Part shown: positions 1-6,027 of the stretch, in pieces | Layout: every line of letters begins with the position of its first letter | How positions within the stretch are numbered: the first letter of the stretch is position 1 | NCBI GenBank assembly: GCA_964443315.1 | Contig: CAYUCP010000033.1 | Coordinates: 1 to 8,211 of the forward strand | Direction: 5' to 3' | Origin: JAGOTP01 sp964443315 | GTDB taxonomy: Bacteria; Patescibacteriota; Patescibacteriia; 2-12-FULL-60-25 | DNA: 8,211 nt | Notes under the pieces: generated by a model | Seen by the model: the letters and a program-made list of their open reading frames with translations, nothing else | What the model was told of the DNA's origin: nothing | The model's database searches: none | Position numbers and translations under genes: made by a program

Positions 1-40
1 GGTTGCACTTTTCCGCGTTTGCCGTAAGCTCAAGAGGCTT

Positions 41-127
41 GCCGTCGTGGTGGAACTGGCATACACGCGACACTTAAAATGTTGTGCCCGTAAGGGCTTG
101 TGGGTTCAAATCCCACCGACGGCACCA
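41..127 (+). tRNA. tRNA-Leu (anticodon UAA), CCA encoded
   Basis: The sequence folds into a complete class II tRNA. The 7-bp acceptor stem is GCCGTCG (41-47) with CGACGGC (117-123). The anticodon stem CGACA/TGTTG (68-72/80-84) closes a seven-base loop CTTAAAA, giving anticodon TAA at 75-77. A long variable arm (GCCC-GTAA-GGGC) marks it as leucine type, and the T arm GTGGG-TTCAAAT-CCCAC is perfect. The discriminator A is at 124, as expected for tRNA-Leu, and CCA is encoded at 125-127. It reads UUA and UUG codons. There is no intron. The PnuC-like gene begins 19 bp downstream with no terminator between, so the tRNA may be the leader of a longer transcript. Confidence 0.97.
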
Positions 128-146
128 TAAAAGTAGTAGAAGTATC

Positions 147-665
147 ATGTCCTTCACGATCCTCTCATGGTTGGAACTCGGAGCGTCCTTGGCTTACGTG
201 GCTAGTAAATACCTCCTTTCGCGTGCGTTCCGAAGAGGATGGATGGTCGGGTGCTTGGCGGCTGTAGCTGCGGGCATGGTCTATTTCCTCCATGGGAAGT
301 TTATCCTGTTTTCAGAAGAGATTGGCGCATTCCTACTCTATGGTTATGGCTACTATCATTGGCGCGAGCATGCCGATCGTTCCCATCCCTTTCAACGCGT
401 TGTTTTTGCTGCCATCCTGGCGAGTAGCCTAGGTATACTACTGTTTTCGTTTTCAAGTGTGGGCCTTCTCGAATTGATGGCAAATGTCGTGTATATCATA
501 GGAACTGGCTTGATCGTCCATAAGTTGCGAATTGGTTGGGTATTCTACATGGTTGCCCATCTGACGGTGGCTTACATCATGTGGAATTCTGGGGCATACG
601 TTTTCTCTACTTTTCAGGCCGTCTCTGCCGTCATTGCCCTCTCTGCCCTCTCGCGCAAAGCATAG
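147..665 (+). CDS. PnuC-like membrane transporter (probable vitamin B3 / nicotinamide riboside uptake)
   Basis: This is a 172-residue, very hydrophobic protein with about seven predicted membrane spans, near residues 7-22, 31-49, 57-72, 84-101, 105-122, 129-147 and 150-167. The layout resembles PnuC. An N-terminal W-L-E-L-G segment leads to a first half ending in an aromatic Y-G-Y-G-Y-Y-H-W block (65-72), like the family's GWYxW motif. The second half has K126...GW (130-131) before the penultimate span. PnuC proteins carry nicotinamide riboside or related NAD precursors down their gradient. At 172 residues it is shorter than most PnuC, mainly in tails and loops. The ATG at 147 was chosen because the frame extends upstream only into the tRNA. 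No good Shine-Dalgarno site precedes it. Hand-counted GC over lines 181-240 and 301-600 is about 48%, against roughly two thirds in the next gene, hinting at transfer. The family call rests on pattern only; another small polytopic transporter is possible. Confidence 0.55.
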   Translation: MSFTILSWLELGASLAYVASKYLLSRAFRRGWMVGCLAAVAAGMVYFLHGKFILFSEEIGAFLLYGYGYYHWREHADRSHPFQRVVFAAILASSLGILLFSFSSVGLLELMANVVYIIGTGLIVHKLRIGWVFYMVAHLTVAYIMWNSGAYVFSTFQAVSAVIALSALSRKA

Positions 666-668
666 CTC

Positions 669-1709
669 ATGCCCGTCAAAACAACCATCGTGGACCTCAA
701 AAAGGAGTGGGAGAGCGGGAACCGTTCGCTGTTTTCCCGGACGCTGGTCGAGAAGATCGGCCATGCGCTGTCCGCCAAGAAGCAGGTCATCCTCTACCTG
801 AACAAGCGCGGGTTCTCGTCCGCGTTCACGTGTCTGAAATGCGGCGAGAGCATCCACTGCCCGCACTGCGACGTGACCCTGACCCTGCACAAGGAGAGTG
901 CGCAGAGGAGGTTCCTGCTGTGCCACGTGTGTGGTCGGGTGGTGAAGGTGCCGACCGCCTGTCCCTCGTGTACCTCCACCAACGTGAAGTTCGTTGGGGT
1001 GGGAACGCAGAAGATAACCGAGACCTTATCAGACATGTTCCCGCGGGCGAAGGTGGTCCGGGCGGATCGGGACACGACGAGGACGAAGGCGTCCTTTGAC
1101 GCGATCTATCGTGACCTGCACGAGGGCAAGGTCGACATCCTGGTGGGGACGCAGATCATCGCGAAGGGGTTGGATCTGGGGAATGTGGCGCTTATTGGCG
1201 TGCCATTCGCGGACGTGGGACTGCACGTGCCGGACTTCCGGGCCAGCGAGAGGGTGTTCCAGTCCATCATGCAGGTCGCGGGCAGGACCGGACGCCTGGG
1301 GAGGAAAGGGGAGGTGGTCATCCAGACGCTGCTGCCGAACGACCCTGCGATCCTCGCCGCGGCGAAGGGCGACTACGAGGCGTTCTACGAGGCGACGGTA
1401 CGGGAGCGCAAGAAGCTCAACTACCCGCCGTTCACGCGGATCATCAAGCTGGCCTACGTGGATGCGGACGAGCAGAAGGCGATCCGCGCGGCGAAGACGC
1501 TCTCCGAGGAGCTGCAGTGGCTGGTGGACAACGATGCCGAGTGCAAGGGCGCCGCGGAGGTGGCCATGGCTCCGGCATCCCCCGTACGGATGCATGACAA
1601 ATACCACTACCACGTGATCCTCCGTGGCAAGAACCCACGCATGCTGCTCGACCGCGTGAAGCTGGCACGGGGCTGGCGGGTAGACGTCGATCCGGTGAGT
1701 ATCGCGTGA
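669..1709 (+). CDS. priA: C-terminal half of primosomal helicase PriA (lacks N-terminal domain and helicase lobe 1)
   Basis: PriA restarts stalled replication forks by unwinding DNA and loading the primosome. This 346-residue protein begins where helicase lobe 2 begins in PriA (IVDL...GNRSLFS, 7-23). It holds the zinc-binding insertion with all eight cysteines (C55, C58, C64, C67, C85, C88, C98, C101), GTQ at 112-114, motif V GTQIIAKG (160-167), motif VI QVAGRTGR (202-209), and the C-terminal domain with YPPF (252-255) and a final DVDP (339-342). Full-length PriA is about 700 residues or more. Missing here are the 3'-end-binding domain, the winged helix, Walker A and the DEAH box, so it could not work alone as an ATPase. 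It starts 3 bp after the PnuC-like stop, in the same frame, without a Shine-Dalgarno site. It may be a pseudogene remnant, or one half of a split PriA whose other half lies elsewhere. Family assignment is secure; functionality is not. Confidence 0.9.
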   Translation: MPVKTTIVDLKKEWESGNRSLFSRTLVEKIGHALSAKKQVILYLNKRGFSSAFTCLKCGESIHCPHCDVTLTLHKESAQRRFLLCHVCGRVVKVPTACPSCTSTNVKFVGVGTQKITETLSDMFPRAKVVRADRDTTRTKASFDAIYRDLHEGKVDILVGTQIIAKGLDLGNVALIGVPFADVGLHVPDFRASERVFQSIMQVAGRTGRLGRKGEVVIQTLLPNDPAILAAAKGDYEAFYEATVRERKKLNYPPFTRIIKLAYVDADEQKAIRAAKTLSEELQWLVDNDAECKGAAEVAMAPASPVRMHDKYHYHVILRGKNPRMLLDRVKLARGWRVDVDPVSIA

Positions 1710-1757
1710 GCCTTGCATTTCCCGGGCGGTTTCCAATCGGTCAGCGTTGCGCACGAG

Positions 1758-1777
1758 ATTCCTGCCTTCGCAGGAAT
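1758..1777. repeat. Palindromic REP-like hairpin 1
   Basis: A perfect 8-bp inverted repeat, ATTCCTGC (1758-1765) and GCAGGAAT (1770-1777), encloses a CTTC tetraloop. Palindromes of this kind (ATTCC-TGC...GCA-GGAAT followed by GACA) occur as dispersed intergenic repeats in many bacteria. It lies between two convergent genes and could fold in transcripts from either side, so it may also help terminate or protect 3' ends. No T-run follows on either strand, so a classical intrinsic terminator is not supported. Confidence 0.75.
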
Positions 1778-1795
1778 GACACATGGGGAGGAGAT

Positions 1796-1814
1796 CCCCG
1801 GATCAAGTCCGGGG
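1796..1814. repeat. Palindromic REP-like hairpin 2
   Basis: A perfect 7-bp, GC-rich inverted repeat, CCCCGGA (1796-1802) and TCCGGGG (1808-1814), has a TCAAG loop. It is different in sequence from the hairpin 18 bp upstream but of similar size, and it matches the type of CCCCGGA-TCAAG-TCCGGGG palindrome seen as intergenic repeats in many genomes. Together the pair fills the convergent gap between the PriA fragment and the surface protease, and probably separates the two transcription units. Confidence 0.75.
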
Positions 1815-1875
1815 CAAGCTCTTCGCTATTGTTCTTAAGGCAGGGAGAATTCTTACGGCTCAGGAAGGAGGGGCA

Positions 1876-4224
1876 CTAAAGCCCGTACTTGTCCTTGTCG
1901 CCGGAGCGCAGGGCGTGGATGACGTGGGCCACCTCGCCGCGCAGCAGGACGTGGGACGGTTGGTCCATCCCAGAGACCAGGAGTCCGAGTTCGTAGGCCT
2001 TGTCCATGTAGGGCAGTTCCCACGCGCTGTTGTCGGTGGGGAGCGGTTTCCAGACGGTGAGCTTATGACCGAGGAGGAGGATCTTGAGCCCCTCGGCAAG
2101 CGTAATGGGTTGGGAGGGGCGGAAGGTCCCGTCGCCGTAGCCGGATACGATGCCCTTGTCTACCGCATAGCGCAGGTAGGGGGCGTACCAGGCGGCGTTG
2201 TCAGTGTCCTTGAATTTGAGCGCCGTCCCGGCGGACGTCCCCAGGTAGGACGATTCGAACGCTTGCTTGTCTTCCCGCGGTAGTGCGGCGACGACCATCT
2301 TCAAGAATTCCACGCGGTTGACGGATTTGTACGGGCGGAAGCTGCGGTCGACGTAGCCCCCGATCACTCCCTCCTGCTTGAGTGCGCCGATTTCCTTCTC
2401 GAAGCGGTGGTTGGTGGTGTCCGTGAAAGCCCCATCCATCAGTGAAATTGCGGAGAGGTCGGTCTTGCCTTCCTCACCGTCGATCACGATGGTTGCCGCG
2501 AGATCCTTTACGAAAGCGACGCGCGAGGGATACTCTTTCGAGGGCGACCCCAATGCGAGCGTGTAGTAGTACTTGCCATCAGGAATGATGATGGCAAGTG
2601 TCACGAAGGGATTGAGGGGGTCCTCGTTGTATACCGAGATGTCTTTCGTCAGTGCGAAGAATGCCCGCCGTCCGGCGACACTCAGATCGTCGCTCGAAGA
2701 GAGGAGCGAAGAATAATCCTTGGCGTCTTTGACCATGTTCTCGAAGTACTTGCCATAGTCGGTGTCGTTCTGGTATTCGTCGTACTCGTCGTAGCTCATC
2801 ACCACCCAGGACTTGTCGTCGTCGGGACGCTCCAGAAGGAGCGAGAGGGCGGGAGCGCGTGAAACGTAGCGGGTCTCCACCATCTTCCATTCGCGGGGGG
2901 AGGGATTCGTGAGATCGATGTCCGGCTCCGACCCGTCGTAGGAAACGACCGTGAAGGCGGGTTTGTTGTCCGTGTCGAGGGCGAAGCTCTCCAGGATTGT
3001 GGCGATATCGTCAGCATTCGTGCCGGACGGGGAGGTGTCGTGGGACGTGGATACGGTCACGACGGAGGTGCCGAACGGAATACGGTATTCCGTGTCGATG
3101 CGGTCATACTTGCTGCCTTCGGAGAGGTAGTCTTTTTGCCGTAGGACGACCTCGAGGGCAGGGTATTTCCCGGCGAGTATTGCCTTGCGCACGGAATATC
3201 CGGGGATGGTGCGCAGGTAGCGGTCGACCTTGCGCTGTTCCTTTTCGAGCTTGGCAAGTGATTTCTCGTGCGTTTCGCGGCTGGTGGAGACGCTCACGTA
3301 GGCCTTGCCATCGGTGGAAGAGAGGGTGAATTCACCGAGCTGCGAATAGTCGTTGAGCGATGCCGCGTTCGATGAGAACCTCCATCCGGTCGCAGCCTGG
3401 AGGGAGTATCCGGGCATCTCTTTCACTTCCAATTTCCCCGTGCGGTTGGCGTCATAGAGCTGGAGCATCTGGGATTTGAGCCGTGCGTCCCCTGTTTTAT
3501 TGTCAGCGGGTTGTACGGACGAGATCGCCCGGGTTACCCAGTCGCGGTAGTCGTATATGGGGAGGATGTAGCCCAGGCTTTCTTCAGATACTGCCCCTGA
3601 GATCCCTCTCGATGGGATTCCGATGTACTTCCCATCCTTATTGAGCGCCGTTCCCCCCGAGTTGCCGTTGGAGATCTTGGCGTCGGATTTGAAGTACTCC
3701 GTGCCTTCGATATTGAGGAAGCCACTCACCTTCCCATTGGTGAACGTCGCGCTGTCGCCCCCGATGTCGGGGTAGCCCACCATTTGCACTTCTTCACCGA
3801 CGACCGGGCGCGGACTGTCGGCGTAGGTCAGGTGGGGCAGGGCGGGCAGGCCCTTGCCGAAGATGTCGGTGGGGTCGATCTTTAGCACGGCGATATCACG
3901 CTCGCGGTCAGAGGCGACGTAGCGCGCCGTGGCCGTGCATTCGGGCTTGGCGAGGGTATCGGGATAGCTGAAGCAGATCTCGTACGCTTCCGCGGGCTGT
4001 TCCCTCTCGTCCACCGAGACGTGGTGATTAGTCACGATGAATCCGTCGGAGGTGACGATGGTGGCGGACCCCTGCCCATGCGGACGCATACGGCCATCCT
4101 TGGTCAGGATATAGGCTGTGACCTTGACCGTCGTGATCGGCGTGCCGGCCGCGCGGACGGGAGACAGGACGGCGAGCTGCGCGAGTGAACCGAGAAGCAG
4201 GAGCGAAGAGAGGAGGCGCTTCAT
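1876..4224 (-). CDS. Exported trypsin-like serine protease with EF-hand loop and three C-terminal SLH repeats
   Basis: This 782-residue protein starts with a signal peptide (MKRLLSSLLLLGSL..., predicted cleavage near A25-A26). Residues about 30-235 form an HtrA/trypsin-like (S1C-type) protease domain with an intact triad: H68 in TNHHV, D110 in RDIAVL and S189 in GNSGG. An EF-hand loop follows at 258-269 (D258, N260, T262, G263, L265, E269), suggesting calcium binding. Residues about 265-416 and 423-581 look like two related alpha/beta modules. Three SLH repeats close the protein (about 598-645, 669-718, 728-772; the first has GYVDRSFRP), the usual anchor to secondary wall polymer or S-layer. 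No PDZ domain is evident. The likely role is proteolysis or quality control at the cell surface; the substrate is unknown. The ATG at 4224 was chosen because the signal peptide starts there and the open frame above it overlaps map. It lies 31 bp below map and may share its transcript. Its Shine-Dalgarno site is poor. Confidence 0.88.
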   Translation of the reverse strand: MKRLLSSLLLLGSLAQLAVLSPVRAAGTPITTVKVTAYILTKDGRMRPHGQGSATIVTSDGFIVTNHHVSVDEREQPAEAYEICFSYPDTLAKPECTATARYVASDRERDIAVLKIDPTDIFGKGLPALPHLTYADSPRPVVGEEVQMVGYPDIGGDSATFTNGKVSGFLNIEGTEYFKSDAKISNGNSGGTALNKDGKYIGIPSRGISGAVSEESLGYILPIYDYRDWVTRAISSVQPADNKTGDARLKSQMLQLYDANRTGKLEVKEMPGYSLQAATGWRFSSNAASLNDYSQLGEFTLSSTDGKAYVSVSTSRETHEKSLAKLEKEQRKVDRYLRTIPGYSVRKAILAGKYPALEVVLRQKDYLSEGSKYDRIDTEYRIPFGTSVVTVSTSHDTSPSGTNADDIATILESFALDTDNKPAFTVVSYDGSEPDIDLTNPSPREWKMVETRYVSRAPALSLLLERPDDDKSWVVMSYDEYDEYQNDTDYGKYFENMVKDAKDYSSLLSSSDDLSVAGRRAFFALTKDISVYNEDPLNPFVTLAIIIPDGKYYYTLALGSPSKEYPSRVAFVKDLAATIVIDGEEGKTDLSAISLMDGAFTDTTNHRFEKEIGALKQEGVIGGYVDRSFRPYKSVNRVEFLKMVVAALPREDKQAFESSYLGTSAGTALKFKDTDNAAWYAPYLRYAVDKGIVSGYGDGTFRPSQPITLAEGLKILLLGHKLTVWKPLPTDNSAWELPYMDKAYELGLLVSGMDQPSHVLLRGEVAHVIHALRSGDKDKYGL
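3418..3453 (-). other. EF-hand calcium-binding loop within the protease
   Basis: These codons encode residues 258-269 of the surface protease. The 12-residue loop fits the EF-hand pattern: D at position 1, N at 3, T at 5, G at 6, L at 8, E at 12. It is preceded by a likely helix (residues 247-257). Only one loop is visible. It sits between the protease domain and the first downstream module, where calcium could stabilise the linker or gate activity once the protein is exported. Calcium binding is inferred from the pattern. Confidence 0.7.
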
Positions 4225-4255
4225 GGGAAAAGGGTTGGATGCCGGATAAAAGGAT

Positions 4256-4993
4256 TCAGGTGACGACCTCCGCGCCCCGGTCAGTGACGATGAGGGTGTG
4301 TTCGAACTGGGCTCCCGTGGAACCGTCCCGGGTGCGGATGGTCCAGTCGTCGCGGTCGACGTAGATGGCGTAGCGCCCCATGGTGGTGATGGGCTCGATG
4401 GCGATGACTTCGCCGGAATGGAGCGTCGGGCCCGTTCCGCGCGTGCCGTAGTTGGGGATATGCGGGTCCTCGTGCAGAGCGCGACCGACGCCATGGCCGG
4501 TCAGTTCGCGTACGATGCCATAGCCTGCGGCTTCCACATGCTGCTGGATCACGGCCCCGATGTCGCCGACGCGTACGCCGTCCTTCACGACCCCGATGGC
4601 CTTGCCGAGGGCTTCCTTTGTCGTCCGGAGGAAATCATCTTCCTTGTCTCCGATGTCGCCGATCCCTACCGTTATTGCGCTGTCGGTGATCGCGTCGTCG
4701 TAGAGCACGCCCATGTCGATGCCGAGGATGTCACCCTGGCGCAGGACATAATCGTAGGGAATACCGTGGACCACCCCGTCGTTGACCGACAGGCAGATGT
4801 TCGACGGGAACCCTTTGTAGCCGAGGAACGGACACTTGGCTCCGGCGCTCTTCACGAGGCGTCCTGCGAGCTCGTCGAGCTCGAGCAGGTTCACGCCGAC
4901 GAAGGACGCCTTCTCGATGCCGAGAATGACGTCGTGCAGGATCGCTCCGGAGTCCCGGATGGCCTTTTTTTCCTTGTCGTTGCGGATGATCAT
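4256..4993 (-). CDS. map: Methionine aminopeptidase, type I
   Basis: The enzyme removes the initiator methionine from nascent proteins in the cytoplasm, using a two-metal centre. All five metal ligands are present in this 245-residue protein: D93 (GIDMG), D104 (ITDSA), H167 (TGHGVG), E200 (AIEP) and E231 (QFEHT). The auxiliary histidines H76 (VHGIP) and H174 (ALHEDP) are also there, as is the substrate-pocket segment GYKGFPSNIC (58-67). The length is normal for type I, with no N-terminal zinc extension. The ATG at 4993 lies 7 bp after the adk stop; adk followed by map is a conserved bacterial gene order, so co-transcription and coupled translation are likely. No Shine-Dalgarno site is visible. 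The protease gene follows 31 bp downstream. Confidence 0.97.
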   Translation of the reverse strand: MIIRNDKEKKAIRDSGAILHDVILGIEKASFVGVNLLELDELAGRLVKSAGAKCPFLGYKGFPSNICLSVNDGVVHGIPYDYVLRQGDILGIDMGVLYDDAITDSAITVGIGDIGDKEDDFLRTTKEALGKAIGVVKDGVRVGDIGAVIQQHVEAAGYGIVRELTGHGVGRALHEDPHIPNYGTRGTGPTLHSGEVIAIEPITTMGRYAIYVDRDDWTIRTRDGSTGAQFEHTLIVTDRGAEVVT

Positions 4994-5000
4994 CGTGGGT

Positions 5001-5579
5001 TTAGAGGGCTTTGGACCGCTCGAGGGCGGCTACTAATTCGGATTGGACTTCGTCGACGGATTGTTCCCCGTTCACGTGCACCAGGTTTCCCGCAGCCTCG
5101 TACTCCAGGGCGATGGGCATGGTCTTTTCACGGAAATTCTCGAAGCGCTTGTGTACGACTTCGATATCCTGGTCGTCGCTGCGGTTCTCCGTTTCCCCAC
5201 GGAGCGTTATCCGCCGGATGGCCTCCGCCTCCGAGAGGTCGATGATGACGCCGACGAACTCACGGCCGTATTCGGCAATCACCTGGTCGAATGCTTTTTT
5301 CTGCACCAGTGTACGGGGGACGCCGTCGAAGATGACTGGCTTGCCCTGGTCGATGCTGGAGAAGAAATCTTCGAGGAGTTCGATGAGGATATCGTCCGGG
5401 ACGAGGTTCCCCGCATCGTAGAACACGGCTGCCCGCTTTCCGATTTCGGTTTTCCTTTCCATATGGTCACGCAGCGCTTCCCCCGTGGAGTAGCTCACGT
5501 AGCCGTACTTCTCGCTCAGCAGCCGGCCTTGTGTGCCCTTGCCCGAGCCCTGGATGCCGAAGAGGATGATGTCCTTCAT
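5001..5579 (-). CDS. adk: Adenylate kinase (short-LID type)
   Basis: Adenylate kinase balances ATP + AMP with 2 ADP in the cytoplasm. The 192-residue protein has Walker A GIQGSGKGT (8-16), the AMP-site segment STGEALR (31-37), FDGVPRT (84-90) with Q93 for adenine contact, and a LID region with R123, R127 and R133-S-D-D (133-136). The LID is short, without the zinc-binding insertion of long adenylate kinases. Small departures from consensus are V87 where F is usual (DGFPR) and EAL where DML or DLL is usual (STGDxLR), so another nucleoside monophosphate preference is conceivable. The next gene is map, 7 bp away, as in many bacteria, but the flanking ribosomal protein and secY genes usually found with this pair are absent. 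No clear Shine-Dalgarno site precedes the ATG. Confidence 0.93.
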   Translation of the reverse strand: MKDIILFGIQGSGKGTQGRLLSEKYGYVSYSTGEALRDHMERKTEIGKRAAVFYDAGNLVPDDILIELLEDFFSSIDQGKPVIFDGVPRTLVQKKAFDQVIAEYGREFVGVIIDLSEAEAIRRITLRGETENRSDDQDIEVVHKRFENFREKTMPIALEYEAAGNLVHVNGEQSVDEVQSELVAALERSKAL

Positions 5580-5581
5580 GA

Positions 5582-5614
5582 GAATGTCGAAGTTCGAATG
5601 ACGAATGCCGAGTG
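5582..5614 (-). repeat. Short GAATG-rich spacer motif upstream of adk
   Basis: The 73-bp gap between the DUF2304 gene and adk contains near-tandem heptads: GAATGAC (5596-5602), GAATGCC (5603-5609) and a degenerate GAGTG (5610-5614), with a further GAATG at 5582-5586. Read on the - strand it has the CATTCGTCATTCGAACTTC look of a dispersed intergenic repeat seen in many uncultured bacteria. It falls where the adk ribosome-binding site would be. The repeat status cannot be shown from one window. Confidence 0.4.
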
Positions 5615-5652
5615 AAAATCCCTAGCCCCAAAACTTCTAGGACGCTTGATCC

Positions 5653-6021
5653 TCAGTCCTTTTTTGGATCCCCATCTTCGCTGAAAAAGCCGCGGATGGC
5701 AAGGTGACGGGTGAGTTCCGTGAGCTGGCGTTCCTGGTGTTCGGTCAGGACGTAGAGCTTCAGGCAGCCGTAGGAAAGGACGATGAGGACGAAGAAGATG
5801 AGCGCGTTGAGCCCGCTCTTGGCTCCTGTGACCAGGGCGAAATTGCGGATCGAGAACTCGGGGAAGAGCGCCACGAGGGAGACCGTGAGCCATATGGTGG
5901 CCCACGAAAGCAGTTCGCGCAGGGACTGTTGGCCACGCAGGTAGTTGGACCCGACGCGCAGGACCATGACGGCGGCAAAGGCGGGAACGAGGAGCTGGTA
6001 GAGGGAGAAGGAGGCGAACAT
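5653..6021 (-). CDS. DUF2304 family small membrane protein
   Basis: The 122-residue protein has membrane spans near residues 6-21, 36-53 and 69-90, followed by a charged, probably coiled tail (TEHQERQLTELTRHLAI). The order (first span, basic R-G-Q-Q-S-L-R-E-L-L-S-W loop, second span ending in a P, G-x-x-x-x-x-N before the third span, then a helical tail with L-A) is that of DUF2304. This family has no proven biochemical role; its genes commonly sit next to GT2 polyprenyl-phosphate sugar transferases, as here, so a membrane partner or anchor for the soluble GT2 enzyme is a reasonable guess. The ATG at 6021 is preferred; a TTG at 6042 in the same frame would add seven residues but lies inside the AT-rich repeat motif. 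Confidence 0.72.
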   Translation of the reverse strand: MFASFSLYQLLVPAFAAVMVLRVGSNYLRGQQSLRELLSWATIWLTVSLVALFPEFSIRNFALVTGAKSGLNALIFFVLIVLSYGCLKLYVLTEHQERQLTELTRHLAIRGFFSEDGDPKKD

Positions 6022-6027
6022 GGAGAG

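Noticed and set aside
1..40. Possible promoter for tRNA-Leu (TTGCAC, 16 bp, TAAGCT)
   Set aside because: Each hexamer matches consensus at only about three of six bases, and there is no upstream sequence to judge. Nothing else is seen in this stretch.
84..146. Upstream extension of the PnuC-like frame to an ATG at 84
   Set aside because: It lies inside the tRNA-Leu gene, and the extra residues are basic and non-membrane. The ATG at 147 starts a normal transporter N-terminus.
96..700. Phage or island attachment repeat of the tRNA 3' end near the priA junction
   Set aside because: No second copy of the tRNA 3' sequence was found around 640-700 or elsewhere in the window, and no integrase is present.
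1029..1784. - strand open frame opposite the PriA fragment
   Set aside because: It starts within the first palindrome and is antisense to conserved PriA motifs; it is a typical repeat-derived spurious reading.
1783..2283. + strand open frame starting in the intergenic gap
   Set aside because: It reads through the second palindrome and then antisense to the SLH repeats; it has no recognisable protein features.
4225..4494. Upstream extension of the protease frame
   Set aside because: It would overlap the 3' end of map in another frame and place the signal peptide internally.
4298..5245. Long + strand open frame (315 codons) opposite map and adk
   Set aside because: It is antisense to two confidently identified enzymes; high GC creates such shadows. 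Its composition shows no domain or membrane pattern.
5621..5641. Stem CCTAG/CTAGG between the DUF2304 gene and adk as a terminator
   Set aside because: The stem is only 5 bp with an 11-base loop and no following T-run; too weak to call.
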